NCBI RefSeq assembly: GCF_017313765.1
Contig: NZ_JAFLNC010000005.1
Location: 310,001 to 374,000 of the forward strand
Source: Sneathiella sedimenti
GTDB taxonomy: Bacteria; Pseudomonadota; Alphaproteobacteria; Sneathiellales; Sneathiellaceae
Direction of reading: 5' to 3'
Length of the DNA stretch: 64,000 nt
The notes below the pieces were generated by a model, which saw nothing but the letters and a program-made list of their open reading frames with translations, was not told where the DNA came from and searched no databases. Below, piece after piece: positions 1 through 9,103 of the stretch. Position 1 is the first letter of the stretch; the number at the start of each line of letters is the position of its first letter. The position numbers were made by a program, and so were the translations under genes.

Positions 1-707
1 GCCTTCATCTGCTCATTGAGATAATATTCGCGCTGGGTCTTCTCCATCTGGCGCTTGACCCGGCTGCGGATTTTCTTCTCTACCTGCAGCACACCGATTT
101 CGTCTTCCATCAGCGCGTAGACACGTTCCAGCCGCTCGGTCGCACTCTCGATTTCAAGCAGTTCCTGCTTCTCAGAGATTTTGAGCGCCATATGCGATGC
201 CATTGTATCAGCAAGTTTAGACGGCTCATCAATCTGGTTGAGCGAGACGAGCACTTCCGGCGGAATCTTGCGATTGAGCTTCACATATTGTTCGAACTGC
301 GAAATGACGGACCGGGCGAGCGCCTCTAGCTCCGGCGTATCCGCGTCCTTTTCCTCAAGAATTTCCGCATGCGCCTGGAAGAAATCGGGATTGGCGACAA
401 ATTTGTCGATCCGCGCCCGTTCACCGCCTTCTACCAGCACCTTCACGGTGCCGTCCGGAAGCTTCAACAGCTGCAGGACGGATGCAATGGTGCCAACGCT
501 GTGAATATCTTCCTCTCCCGGATCATCCTGACTAGCATTTTTCTGAGCTACCAGCAGGATCTGCTTGTCATCCTTCATCACGTCTTCGAGCGCCCGCACG
601 GACTTGTCGCGTCCGACAAACAGCGGAACGATCATATGCGGGAATACGACAATATCGCGAAGCGGCAGAACCGGGAATATTTGCGTACGTGGTGTTTCAA
701 TCATCAT
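1..707 (-). CDS. lon: Lon ATP-dependent protease, N-terminal part (cut by window edge)
   Basis: ATP-dependent serine protease that degrades misfolded and regulatory proteins in the cytoplasm. Only the first 235 or so codons are inside the window; the AAA and protease domains lie beyond position 1. The visible part is the Lon substrate-binding domain, with the typical opening PVLPLRDIVVFPHMIVPLFV followed by GRDKS and the later coiled-coil stretch ending in REYYLNEQMKA, which is a Lon hallmark. Two adjacent ATG codons (707 and 704) follow an AGAAGG ribosome-binding site. It is the last gene of the tig-clpP-clpX-lon series on this strand. The call is firm; the symbol follows from the family and this conserved neighbourhood. 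Confidence 0.96.
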   Translation of the reverse strand, partial: MMIETPRTQIFPVLPLRDIVVFPHMIVPLFVGRDKSVRALEDVMKDDKQILLVAQKNASQDDPGEEDIHSVGTIASVLQLLKLPDGTVKVLVEGGERARIDKFVANPDFFQAHAEILEEKDADTPELEALARSVISQFEQYVKLNRKIPPEVLVSLNQIDEPSKLADTMASHMALKISEKQELLEIESATERLERVYALMEDEIGVLQVEKKIRSRVKRQMEKTQREYYLNEQMK

Positions 708-783
708 GTTGCCTTCTGGGACCGGCACTCAGACATGCCGCAGCAGCCGGGAGAAATATGCTGGTCCTGAGTAATTAAAATCA

Positions 784-805
784 GTGGGAAGGGAAATCCT
801 CCCAC
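784..805 (-). terminator. Hairpin between clpX and lon
   Basis: GTGGGA and TCCCAC arms, extended by a GG/CC pair across one bulged base, lie just past the clpX stop codon. On the minus strand the hairpin is followed by a T-rich but interrupted tail. It may be a weak terminator or attenuator for clpX; read-through into lon would be possible. Confidence 0.4.
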
Positions 806-814
806 ATTACCGGA

Positions 815-2077
815 CTATGCGCTACTCGTGGCGTCCTGCCGGTCAGCATATATATGGAGAGGCTGGGTTCCACCGTCAACCACCTCTGCATTAATAACAA
901 TCTCTTCCACGCCTTCAAGGGACGGCAGGTCATACATCGAGTCCAGCAGGATATTCTCCATGATCGACCGGAGACCGCGAGCGCCGGTTTTGCGGACAAT
1001 TGCCTTCTTGGCGATCGACGAAAGCGCATCCTCGGTGAAAGTCAGGTTGACATTCTCCATATCGAACAACCGCTGATACTGTTTGACCAGGGCGTTCTTC
1101 GGTGAGGTCAGGATTTCGATCAGGGCATCCTCATCAAGATTTTCGAGCGTTGCAACAACCGGCAGTCGCCCGACGAATTCCGGGATAAGACCGAATTTCA
1201 GGAGATCTTCAGGCTCTACATCTTTCAGAGTCTCTCCGACATTGCGATCCTCTTCCGCTTCAACGGAGGCACCAAAGCCGATAGACGTATCCTTACCACG
1301 AGAGCCGATGATCTTGTCGAGACCGGCAAAAGCACCGCCGCAGATAAACAGGATGTTCGTCGTATCCACCTGCAGGAATTCCTGCTGCGGATGCTTGCGC
1401 CCGCCCTGCGGCGGAACCGAGGCAACGGTGCCTTCCATGATCTTCAGAAGCGCCTGCTGAACCCCCTCACCCGATACATCGCGGGTGATGGACGGATTGT
1501 CAGACTTGCGGCTGATCTTGTCGACCTCGTCGATATAGACAATGCCGCGCTGCGCCCGCTCTACATTGTAGTCAGCGGATTGCAACAGCTTGAGAATGAT
1601 ATTCTCCACATCTTCACCGACATAACCGGCTTCGGTCAGCGTCGTGGCGTCCGCCATGGTGAAGGGAACATCCAGAATGCGGGCGAGCGTCTGGGCCAGC
1701 AGCGTTTTACCGCAACCCGTCGGGCCGATCAGCAGGATGTTGGATTTCGCCAACTCCACATCATCCGACTTCGCGCTGTGGTGAAGCCGCTTGTAATGGT
1801 TATGAACGGCGACGGACAAAACCCTCTTCGCATGGAACTGGCCGATCACATAATCATCCAGAACCTTACAGATTTCCATGGGCGTGGGTACGCCGTCATT
1901 GGTCTTTACCAATGTGCTTTTGTGTTCTTCGCGAATAATATCCATGCACAGCTCAACACATTCATCGCAAATGAACACAGTTGGTCCCGCGATCAGCTTT
2001 CTCACTTCATGCTGGCTCTTACCGCAGAAGGAGCAGTACAGGGTATTTTTCGAATCTCCACCACTTAATTTGGTCAT
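815..2077 (-). CDS. clpX: ClpX, ATP-binding subunit of ClpXP protease
   Basis: AAA+ unfoldase that recognises tagged substrates and feeds them into ClpP. The 420 residues match the usual family length. The N-terminal zinc-binding domain has its four cysteines at C15, C18, C37 and C40. The Walker A motif GPTGCGKT is at 118-125, the pore loop GYVGED at about 151-156, and Walker B YIDEVD at 181-186. An arginine-finger/sensor region with VGRLPV follows near 300. It lies downstream of clpP with about 210 bases between them, so it may have its own promoter, as in many alphaproteobacteria. No anomaly seen. Confidence 0.98.
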   Translation of the reverse strand: MTKLSGGDSKNTLYCSFCGKSQHEVRKLIAGPTVFICDECVELCMDIIREEHKSTLVKTNDGVPTPMEICKVLDDYVIGQFHAKRVLSVAVHNHYKRLHHSAKSDDVELAKSNILLIGPTGCGKTLLAQTLARILDVPFTMADATTLTEAGYVGEDVENIILKLLQSADYNVERAQRGIVYIDEVDKISRKSDNPSITRDVSGEGVQQALLKIMEGTVASVPPQGGRKHPQQEFLQVDTTNILFICGGAFAGLDKIIGSRGKDTSIGFGASVEAEEDRNVGETLKDVEPEDLLKFGLIPEFVGRLPVVATLENLDEDALIEILTSPKNALVKQYQRLFDMENVNLTFTEDALSSIAKKAIVRKTGARGLRSIMENILLDSMYDLPSLEGVEEIVINAEVVDGGTQPLHIYADRQDATSSA

Positions 2078-2287
2078 AAATACTCCAATAGTCCGTTCGA
2101 CTTTTCATATTAGACGTCGTCACTGCGGGCGACAACAATAATGTTCATCTCGTCGAAATCAATGGCGGCAAACCGTTTTGATCGCCTCGAGGATATATAA
2201 TATGTAAAATTGACTCAACTTTTCGTTAACATGACGCAATTCGCGCCTGCTTTACGAAAAAATAATAAATCTGTATTCGCCGCGGAG

Positions 2288-2932
2288 TTATTTGGATTTT
2301 TTGTCTTCTTCATCCCCGTCGGTGGGGCGCTTCGTCACAACTTCATCAACCAGGCCGAAATCCTTCGCCTCTTCTGCGGTCATGAAATTGTCCCGTTCCA
2401 TGGACTGCTCGATCACATCCAGGGGTTGCCCTGTATGCTCGACATAGAGCTTGTTGAGCCGCGCCCGTACTTTCAGGATTTCGCGGGCCTGGATTTCAAT
2501 ATCCGTGGCCTGCCCCTGCGCACCGCCTGAGGGCTGATGAATCATGATCCGGGCATTAGGCAGGCTGTACCGCTTGCCTTTCGTACCCGCCGTGAGCAGG
2601 AAGGATCCCATGGAGGCGGCCTGACCGATGCATACGGTCGCAATATCCGGCTTGATATACTGCATCGTATCATAGATCGCGAGCCCGGATGTAACGACAC
2701 CCCCCGGAGAGTTGATGTACATGTATATGGGTTTTTTCGGGTTCTCAGCTTCCAAGAAGAGAAGCTGCGCCGTAATCAACCCGGCCATGCTGTCCTGGAC
2801 TTGCCCTGTGACAAAAATAATCCGTTCCTTCAACAGGCGGGAAAAGATGTCGTAGGACCGCTCCCCGCGGGCTGTTTGTTCCACCACCATCGGGACCAGA
2901 TTATTCATATAGGTGTCGATGACATCAACCAT
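2288..2932 (-). CDS. clpP: ClpP, proteolytic subunit of Clp protease
   Basis: Tetradecameric serine protease that degrades proteins delivered by ClpX or ClpA. The catalytic triad is visible: S107 in GQAASMGS, H132 in MIHQPSGG and D181 in MERDNFM, spaced as in the E. coli enzyme. The 214-residue length is normal. The C-terminus is short, acidic then lysine-rich ([10 protein letters not shown]), as in alphaproteobacterial ClpP. It lies between tig and clpX on the same strand, the classical quality-control arrangement. Confidence 0.98.
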   Translation of the reverse strand: MVDVIDTYMNNLVPMVVEQTARGERSYDIFSRLLKERIIFVTGQVQDSMAGLITAQLLFLEAENPKKPIYMYINSPGGVVTSGLAIYDTMQYIKPDIATVCIGQAASMGSFLLTAGTKGKRYSLPNARIMIHQPSGGAQGQATDIEIQAREILKVRARLNKLYVEHTGQPLDVIEQSMERDNFMTAEEAKDFGLVDEVVTKRPTDGDEEDKKSK

Positions 2933-3022
2933 TCTCGAGTATCCTTAAGTTTAGCAGCTGCGCCACGTCATCATATATGTATGACGAACGCAACTGTAAA
3001 TCCGCAATTCAGGTTTTCCGGA

Positions 3023-4462
3023 TTATTTCTTGTCAGCCTCTTTCTTGGCGGCCGGCTTTTTCGCGGTGGTTTTCTTCGCAGCTGCCTTTTTAGGCGCGGC
3101 CTTTTTGGCGGCCGGCTTCTTCTTAGGCTTGGCGGCTTCTTCCTCGTCCGGATCCTTCATCAGGTCGTCGACAGAGACCGTCTTTTCCGTAATCGTTGCG
3201 AGTTCGGAAATAAAGTCGATGACTTTATCCTCGAAAATCGGCGCACGGAGCTGAGCCTGCATTTCAGGACGCTTCTGGAACATCTCGAAAATCATCTGTT
3301 CCTGACCCGGATAGTTACGCGCCTGCGCAACCATGGCCTGGTTTACCTCGTCCTGGGAAACCTCGATGTTATTGATCCGGCCAACTTCCGCCAGCAACAG
3401 GCCGAGGCGTACCCGACGTTCGGCGATACCCATATACTCGGCGCGCAGTTCCTCTTCGGACTGGTCCTGATCTTCAAGCTTCTGACCGGACTGCTCCAGT
3501 TCCTGCTCGAATTGTGCCCAGATACTGTCGAACTCGCCCTGCTTCATGCCGGGCGGAACTTCGAAATCATGGGCATCGGCCATCGCGTCCAGCATGCTGC
3601 GCTTCAGCAGCTGGCGGGACATCTGTGCATATTGCTGCGCAATCTGACCGCGCACAGCGTCTTTCAGGGCATCCAGGCTATCGAGGCCGAGCTTTTTGGC
3701 GAATTCGTCGTTAATCTCGACTTCTTCTGCCTGCTGAACTTCATGCACATTCACTTCAAACACGGCGTCTTTACCCGCAAGATGCTCCGCGCCGTAGTTT
3801 TCCGGGAAGGTTACCTTGACATCAATTGCGTCGCCGCCCTTGGTGCCGATGAGTTGTTCCTCAAATCCGGGAATGAAGCTGTTCGAGCCAAGCTCCAGCT
3901 GATGGCCTTCCGCGGAACCGCCTTCAAACGCTTCTCCGTCCACCTTACCCACGAAATCAATCAGGAGGGCATCGCCCTCTTTCGATTTGCGGTTTTTGGA
4001 AACGGCAACGAAATTCTTCTGCTGACCGGCAATTTCCTTCAATGCCTCATCAACCTTCGCGTCTTCGACTTCGGCAACCGGCTTTTCCAGTTTCAGCTTG
4101 GAAAAGTCCATCGGCTTGAAGTCTGGCATGATCTCGACTTCAAGCGTGAATTCAAGGTCTTTGCCTTCGTCAAAGCTGGTGATCTCGATCTTCGGCTGCT
4201 GGGCCGGGCGCAGCTCGTTATCATCAAGCGCCTTCTGGCTAATTTCATTGACGGTCAGTTCAAGAACCTCGCCCATGACGGATTTGCCAAAGCGCTGACG
4301 CAAAATCGACATTGGCACTTTACCAGGGCGGAACCCGGGAAGCTTAACTTCCGCACCGACAGTTGTCAGCCGTTCCGTTACTTTCGTATCGATTTCCGCT
4401 GCCTCAACAACAATCGTGAAATCCCGCTTTAAACCGTCAGAGTTTGTTTGTGTAATTTGCAT
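3023..4462 (-). CDS. tig: Trigger factor, ribosome-associated chaperone
   Basis: Binds the ribosome next to the exit tunnel and folds nascent chains. The ribosome-binding signature GFRPGKVP is at about residues 43-50, and an FKBP-type prolyl isomerase domain (VGKVDGEAFEGGSAEG region) follows at about 160-245, then the helical chaperone domain. At 479 residues it is longer than the usual 430-450 because of a C-terminal tail of roughly 35 residues made almost only of K, A, P and T in KKPAAKK-like units. The stop codon at 3023 lies 90 bases upstream of clpP. The tail is unusual among bacteria as a whole but lysine/alanine tails occur in some alphaproteobacteria. Confidence 0.97.
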   Translation of the reverse strand: MQITQTNSDGLKRDFTIVVEAAEIDTKVTERLTTVGAEVKLPGFRPGKVPMSILRQRFGKSVMGEVLELTVNEISQKALDDNELRPAQQPKIEITSFDEGKDLEFTLEVEIMPDFKPMDFSKLKLEKPVAEVEDAKVDEALKEIAGQQKNFVAVSKNRKSKEGDALLIDFVGKVDGEAFEGGSAEGHQLELGSNSFIPGFEEQLIGTKGGDAIDVKVTFPENYGAEHLAGKDAVFEVNVHEVQQAEEVEINDEFAKKLGLDSLDALKDAVRGQIAQQYAQMSRQLLKRSMLDAMADAHDFEVPPGMKQGEFDSIWAQFEQELEQSGQKLEDQDQSEEELRAEYMGIAERRVRLGLLLAEVGRINNIEVSQDEVNQAMVAQARNYPGQEQMIFEMFQKRPEMQAQLRAPIFEDKVIDFISELATITEKTVSVDDLMKDPDEEEAAKPKKKPAAKKAAPKKAAAKKTTAKKPAAKKEADKK

Positions 4463-4555
4463 GAACGATCGCCCGTCATCTTTTATTTAGCAATAAACGC
4501 CTCCCGTCCCATTTCGTGACGAAAAGCGCCAGCCCGAAAGCTTAATTCAATATGT

Positions 4556-4640
4556 TGGTGCGGGTGGAGGGAATCGAACCCCCACTTCGTAAGAAACTGG
4601 TACCTAAAACCAGCGCGTCTACCAATTCCGCCACACCCGC
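4556..4640 (-). tRNA. tRNA-Leu (anticodon TAG)
   Basis: The minus strand folds as an 85-base leucine tRNA with a long variable arm. The acceptor stem is GCGGGTG/CACCCGC and the anticodon stem CTGGT/ACCAG encloses the loop TTTAGGT, giving anticodon TAG. The T arm GGGGGTTCGATTCCCTC is intact, and the discriminator A and the CCA end are encoded. Confidence 0.97.
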
Positions 4641-4893
4641 AACATTTTTTCACCCGTGGCATCCACATAAAACATGGACGCTCGAACAGGGAGCGGCTGT
4701 CTATAGCATATGATTTCTTGGATTGACTAGGGGAATTACCGATAAAGAGTGAGAAAAGTAAAAAGAACCGGCTTGGACGGATTTCGCCGTGTATATGCGG
4801 CGCCTGTTATAGCGGAAAGGCACGCGGAGAATGTGCCGAGGCAACAGGTCGCGGTTATTTACGAACCGTTTTTAAATATGTCTTGAACCTGAA

Positions 4894-5130
4894 TTATTGA
4901 GCGGCCTGAAAATCCCGCTCGAAAATTGCGAGTGCCAGGACATTTGTACCGGCATGTTCCTGATAGCCGGTGCGAAGAACCGTCTTTTCATAGTGAACAT
5001 GCGGAATACCCTGTTCATCATCCTCGACACGAAGAACTTTTGCCTGCTCTTGCAGGCTCAACATCATGCGGCGGTAAAAAATGTCGCCAGAGGCGATCCG
5101 GTCCCGCAAACTTTGCTTCCTAAAAAACAT
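4894..5130 (-). CDS. Small protein of unknown function
   Basis: A 78-residue reading frame beginning MFFRKQSLRDRIASGDIFYR. I do not recognise a family. It is hydrophilic, with no signal peptide or membrane segment, and the C-terminal half looks like a small beta-rich domain (ending ALAIFERDFQAAQ). I prefer the ATG at 5130 because AGGTGAG sits seven bases upstream; a GTG at 5139 would add three residues. It stands alone between tRNA-Leu and the NAD(P)HX repair gene, with AT-rich sequence on both sides. Coding status is probable rather than certain. Confidence 0.6.
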   Translation of the reverse strand: MFFRKQSLRDRIASGDIFYRRMMLSLQEQAKVLRVEDDEQGIPHVHYEKTVLRTGYQEHAGTNVLALAIFERDFQAAQ

Positions 5131-5231
5131 ATTTCTCACCTAAAGATTTTATCGGATTTTCTAGCGATCTCTCCTTATTAAAGGCAAAACGTAAAAAAAC
5201 GGTTGAAAAATGCGGCGATTTTTACGCAGTT

Positions 5232-6713
5232 TCAGAGTTCCCTAAACAACCCAGACAAAATCTCCGGAATGACATTCTCGATATCCTCTGAAATCAGGCC
5301 AGGACCAAGCATGTTTCCTGCAGCGCCATGAATCCAGACGGCCGTGGCTGCAGCCGAAAAGGCCGTCATCCCGCCCGAGAACAACCCGGCGATCAAGCCT
5401 GCCAGCACGTCACCCGATCCGGCCGTCGCAAGATAGGGAGGTGCATTATAGTTGATGACAGCTTTTCCATCCGGCGTTGAGATCACCGTATCTGCCCCCT
5501 TCAACAAAACAACGGCCCCCGAAAGTGCCGCCGCCGTGCGGGCCCGCTCCAGCTTTGAGCCGGCCAGCGAGAAAATCCGCTCGAACTCCGCCTCATGGGG
5601 TGTGAGGACGACTTCGCCTTCATCCTTTTCCCTGATCAAGGAGAATAGCATATCCGGATCATCCCTGAATACAGTCAGGGCATCGGCATCGATCACAACA
5701 TTTGCGGCACTTTCAAGCGCAAGGAGCGTAAATTCACGCGTCCGGTCAGTGACGCCGTTGCCGGGCCCGATCAGCACCGTCCCGATGCGTCGCGCCTGCA
5801 GCCAGTCAGCGAAGTCACCAGCCTCCCCGATCGAGGTGACCATCACGGCCTCCATCGCGGCGGCATAGATCATCAGCGCGGACGGCGGGCTGACAATGGT
5901 GGTCGCCCCTGCCCCGGCCCGCAATGAGGCACGGGCCGCCAGCCGGGCGGCACCGGTCGAGGATATGCCCCCGCCGACAATAGCGGCATGGCCCCGGCTG
6001 TATTTCTGGATCTCCGGCGTTAGCAGCGGCAGATCATCGCGCCAAAGATCAGGGCCATTGAGATGCGTCTCCGGGTCGATTTCTTCCAGATATTCCACAT
6101 CGATCCCGATATCGATAATCTGCAACCTTCCACAGTAAGAGCGGCCGGGATAAAGAAAATGGCCCGGCTTCGCGCGGAAAAAGGTAACCGTCATCGCGGC
6201 TGGAATGGCGCCGGGATCGACTGCACCGGTATCCCCGTTCACGCCGCTTGGCATATCGACGGCGACAACAGGAACGGCCGCTTTCTTCACCCGGGATAGC
6301 AGGGTGGAGATATCGCTTTCAAGGAACCGCGAGAAGCCGGCGCCAAAGCCAGCATCGACGACCAGGTCCAGATCATCGAGCATCACTTCCCGCAGGGACA
6401 GGATATCGTCCTCCCATCTGTCACGCATCAGCGCCGCATCGCCTGTCAGGACTTCGGGATCAACAAGGGACGCAAGGTCAATCTGCCAGCCGGCCTCCGT
6501 CAAATGACGGGCAACGACATAGCCATCGCCCCCATTGTTGCCCGGCCCGCAGATCACAAGACACCTTCCTGTCGGCCAGGTATCGATAATCAGATCCGCA
6601 ATGCCTTTTCCGGCGGCCTCCATCAGGGTCGCACCGGATACCCCCCCTTCCATGGCAAGGCGATCCGCCTGATACATTTCCGCGACACTGAGCAGTTCTG
6701 ACGGCAGCGACAC
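5232..6713 (-). CDS. nnrD: Bifunctional NAD(P)HX epimerase/dehydratase
   Basis: Repairs hydrated NADH and NADPH: the N-terminal YjeF domain epimerises R- and S-NAD(P)HX, and the C-terminal ribokinase-like domain dehydrates the S form with ADP or ATP. The N-terminal domain shows CGPGNNGGDGYVVARHL. The C-terminal domain shows VIDADALTVF, LTPHEAEFERIF, LLKGADTVI and the catalytic TAGSGDVLAG. The longest frame starts at 6824 but would overlap the upstream amidase by about 100 bases. A GTG at 6713, four bases after the amidase stop, gives 493 residues, close to the family norm, and fits a two-gene operon. No strong ribosome-binding site is visible there, so the start may be translationally coupled. 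Confidence 0.93.
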   Translation of the reverse strand: MSLPSELLSVAEMYQADRLAMEGGVSGATLMEAAGKGIADLIIDTWPTGRCLVICGPGNNGGDGYVVARHLTEAGWQIDLASLVDPEVLTGDAALMRDRWEDDILSLREVMLDDLDLVVDAGFGAGFSRFLESDISTLLSRVKKAAVPVVAVDMPSGVNGDTGAVDPGAIPAAMTVTFFRAKPGHFLYPGRSYCGRLQIIDIGIDVEYLEEIDPETHLNGPDLWRDDLPLLTPEIQKYSRGHAAIVGGGISSTGAARLAARASLRAGAGATTIVSPPSALMIYAAAMEAVMVTSIGEAGDFADWLQARRIGTVLIGPGNGVTDRTREFTLLALESAANVVIDADALTVFRDDPDMLFSLIREKDEGEVVLTPHEAEFERIFSLAGSKLERARTAAALSGAVVLLKGADTVISTPDGKAVINYNAPPYLATAGSGDVLAGLIAGLFSGGMTAFSAAATAVWIHGAAGNMLGPGLISEDIENVIPEILSGLFREL

Positions 6714-6717
6714 GGGT

Positions 6718-8133
6718 TCAGAGTAGCTTTTCAAGTTCGGGCCGCGCCCCGGCAACCGGGGAGACCTGCTCAAACGCGAAGGCGGCGTTGAGGACGGAAA
6801 GATCGTCCTGCATCGGCCCGACAATCTGCAGGCCGATCGGCAGACCCTCGCTGGAGAACCCGCAATTGATCGAGCAGGCAGGCTGTTGCGTCAGGTTGAA
6901 CGGATAAGAGAACGGTGTCCAGTCGACCCAGGCCCCGACAGCCGCCAGATCGTCCGGGGCGAGCTTGCCAGCCTCAAATGCGGGGATGCACAGCGCCGGC
7001 GTGACCAGCAGGTCATAGGTTTCGTGGAACTTTCGCATTTTGATGCCAAGGTCGCCTCGGGCCTGGTTCGCTTCCAGATAGTCGGTAAGGGTGATTTTCG
7101 CCCCCTCCTCCACCACGGTGCGAAGCCCTGGATCGAGTTCATCCAGCTGCTTGTCACTAAGATTACGCAGTGCAAAGGCCGCGCCTGACCACCAGAGCGT
7201 ATTGAAAATCGGCAGGGGGTTTTCAAAACCCGGATCAACCTCCTCCACGATCGCGCCAAGATCTTCAAAGAGGAGAACCGCACTCTTGACGGCCGCCGCC
7301 ACTTCAGGATGCACGCTCGCATAACCAAGCGCCGGACTATAGGCGATCTTCTTTCCTCGGATCGAGGCAGACAGCCCCGCCAGGTAATCCGTGTCGGTCG
7401 GCGGCAGCGATGTCCAGTCACGGACATCCGGCCGGCTCATCACCTGGAGCATAATCGCGCTGTCCCGGACGGTGCGCGTCATCGGGCCGACATGGGCAAC
7501 CGTGCCGAAGGGGGAAAGCGGCCAGGCCGGCACACGCCCGTAGCTCGCCTTGATGCCGAATATGCCGGTAAAGGAAGACGGAATGCGGATCGACCCGCCA
7601 CCATCTGTCCCAACGTGAAAGACACCCATTCCCGCGGCGCAGGCTGCCGATGCGCCCCCGCTGGAACCGCCGGGCGTTGTGTTCTTGTTCCATGGATTGC
7701 GGGTGATACCGGTGCGCGGACTGTCAGTCACCCCTTTCCAGCCGAATTCCGGGGTCGTCGTCTTGCCTATGATCACCGCCCCCTGTTCCTTCAGGCGCGC
7801 CGTGCAGGGCGCATCATCATTCCACGGACCCGCGGCGTCCACGCTCAAGGACCCCCGCAAGGTCGGCCAGCCTTCGGTGAGGAGAATATCCTTGATCGTC
7901 GTTGGGATACCGTCAATGAGACCTATCGGAGTCCCCGCCCGCCAGCGCGTTTCCGACTCCCGCGCCCGGGCCAGCGCATAATCCTCGTCTACCAGGACAA
8001 AGGCGTTCAACGCGCCATTATACTTCTCGATCTGGGCCAGCGCCGCTTTCGTCGCTTCCACCGGGGAAATCGCCCCGTCCCTGTACCCATCGAGTAATTC
8101 CGTTGCGGTTGCAAAGGCCAGATCGTTGTTCAT
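6718..8133 (-). CDS. Amidase signature family enzyme
   Basis: Hydrolyses an amide bond; the substrate cannot be told from sequence. The 471-residue protein carries the whole amidase-signature core: catalytic K81 in TTIKDI, the cis-serine in GGSSGG at about 155-160, and the nucleophile S181 in TDGGGSIRIP. It resembles stand-alone GatA-like amidases rather than true GatA, because no gatB or gatC is nearby. A GGGGG ribosome-binding site lies five bases before the ATG. The stop is directly followed by nnrD, implying co-transcription, though no functional link is obvious. Confidence 0.92.
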   Translation of the reverse strand: MNNDLAFATATELLDGYRDGAISPVEATKAALAQIEKYNGALNAFVLVDEDYALARARESETRWRAGTPIGLIDGIPTTIKDILLTEGWPTLRGSLSVDAAGPWNDDAPCTARLKEQGAVIIGKTTTPEFGWKGVTDSPRTGITRNPWNKNTTPGGSSGGASAACAAGMGVFHVGTDGGGSIRIPSSFTGIFGIKASYGRVPAWPLSPFGTVAHVGPMTRTVRDSAIMLQVMSRPDVRDWTSLPPTDTDYLAGLSASIRGKKIAYSPALGYASVHPEVAAAVKSAVLLFEDLGAIVEEVDPGFENPLPIFNTLWWSGAAFALRNLSDKQLDELDPGLRTVVEEGAKITLTDYLEANQARGDLGIKMRKFHETYDLLVTPALCIPAFEAGKLAPDDLAAVGAWVDWTPFSYPFNLTQQPACSINCGFSSEGLPIGLQIVGPMQDDLSVLNAAFAFEQVSPVAGARPELEKLL

Positions 8134-8246
8134 AACGCCCCCTTTTTTATTTAGCCCCTCGAACTAAAATGAGATTAGGCCTTCACGCGAAATCAGGCAA
8201 CTGCCATTCCTTGACGCCGGGTATTTTTACCGTCATATGATCGGGA

Positions 8247-8498
8247 ATGTCCAAAAAGCTCTTCCGAAACCCGAAAACCAAAGTTGGCCGATTTATCGTC
8301 GGCTGGGCGCTTGTTATTGGCGGAATTTTAGGATTTCTCCCCGTTCTCGGTTTCTGGATGATTCCGCTCGGCCTGCTCGTACTCTCGACAGATTACGCCT
8401 TCGCCAGACGTTGGCGCAGGAAACTCAATGTATGGCTTGGGAAACGTCAAAAGAAGCGCGAGTCCGCAAAACAGAACAGCGATAGCTACAAGAACTGA
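8247..8498 (+). CDS. Small PGPGW-type membrane protein
   Basis: An 83-residue protein with one or two closely spaced hydrophobic segments (about 14-50) and then an arginine- and lysine-rich cytoplasmic tail (ARRWRRK, GKRQKKR). The layout GGILGFLPVLGFWMIPLGLL followed by STDYAFARRW resembles the PGPGW putative transmembrane family, with the PGPGW turn replaced by PVLGF. Function of the family is unknown. It is divergent from the amidase gene. A weak match to the motif makes the family call tentative, but coding is likely. Confidence 0.65.
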   Translation: MSKKLFRNPKTKVGRFIVGWALVIGGILGFLPVLGFWMIPLGLLVLSTDYAFARRWRRKLNVWLGKRQKKRESAKQNSDSYKN

Positions 8499-8535
8499 TT
8501 TCCTACCTTATTTTGAATGATCCCACTTCTCCATA

Positions 8536-8577
8536 TTGACATTATTTTAATCATAGATATATTTTATCCATGATTAA
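8536..8577 (+). promoter_or_regulatory. Promoter with overlapping 31-base operator for the Rrf2 gene
   Basis: TTGACA at 8536-8541 is separated by 16 bases from TATATT at 8558-8563. Overlapping the -10 box is a hyphenated palindrome at 8547-8577 with arms TTAATCAT and ATGATTAA (perfect 8 bases) and inner arms GATA and TATC. The Rrf2 ATG is 12 bases further on. Binding of a dimer here would block transcription, so autorepression is the natural reading. Confidence 0.7.
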
Positions 8578-8589
8578 TGAGAGGCACCC

Positions 8590-9096
8590 ATGAAGCTTAG
8601 TGCAGGCATAGAACAGGCAATTCACAGCGTCACCATGCTATGCGGACTTTCGGACGATGGAGTTTTATCCGCCGCAGCTCTTGCCGAATTCCACGGGGTT
8701 TCCACGAGCTATCTTCTAAAGCATCTGCAGGCCCTTTCCGGCCGCGGAATTTTACAGACGGTTCCAGGCCCTAAAGGCGGCTACCGCCTTGCCCGTGCGC
8801 CGGAGGATATTTCCCTACTCGATATCGTGCTGGCCGTGGAAGGGTCCGAACCGGCCTTCCGCTGTCAGGAAATTCGTCAGCGCGGACCGAACCCACTCCC
8901 TGAAAGCACATATGTAAAACCCTGCGGGATCAATGTAGCAATGCTCCGCGCGGAGCAGGCCTATCGCGCGGAACTGCGCAAGGTAACCATCGCCGACCTC
9001 ATTACGGACCTCCGCGCCACCGATGACGGAACTATCATGGAACGGGGCTGCCGATTTCTGACCCTGAACGAACGCCACTCGACCACCAACAATTAA
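8590..9096 (+). CDS. Rrf2-family transcriptional regulator
   Basis: Winged-helix regulator of 168 residues. The N-terminal region has the Rrf2 layout: LAEFHGVSTSYLLKHLQAL is the recognition helix-turn-helix, followed by the wing GPKGGYRLAR. The sensing region carries C92 and C112 and a further cysteine near 153, but not the compact three-cysteine spacing of IscR or NsrR, so an iron-sulfur cluster cannot be assumed. The ribosome-binding site is GAGAGG. The next gene, eight bases downstream, encodes an AhpD-like protein, so a redox or electrophile signal is plausible. The strong palindrome in its own promoter is the likely operator. Confidence 0.9.
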   Translation: MKLSAGIEQAIHSVTMLCGLSDDGVLSAAALAEFHGVSTSYLLKHLQALSGRGILQTVPGPKGGYRLARAPEDISLLDIVLAVEGSEPAFRCQEIRQRGPNPLPESTYVKPCGINVAMLRAEQAYRAELRKVTIADLITDLRATDDGTIMERGCRFLTLNERHSTTNN

Positions 9097-9103
9097 CTTA
9101 ATA

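Noticed and set aside
2537-4432. Long plus-strand reading frame of 631 codons
   Set aside because: It lies opposite clpP and trigger factor, has no family resemblance and is low-complexity opposite the lysine-rich tail; it is a mirror of high-quality genes.
4483-4668. Short frame resembling commonly misannotated proteins (GGIGRRAGFRYQ)
   Set aside because: It is a translation of tRNA-Leu.
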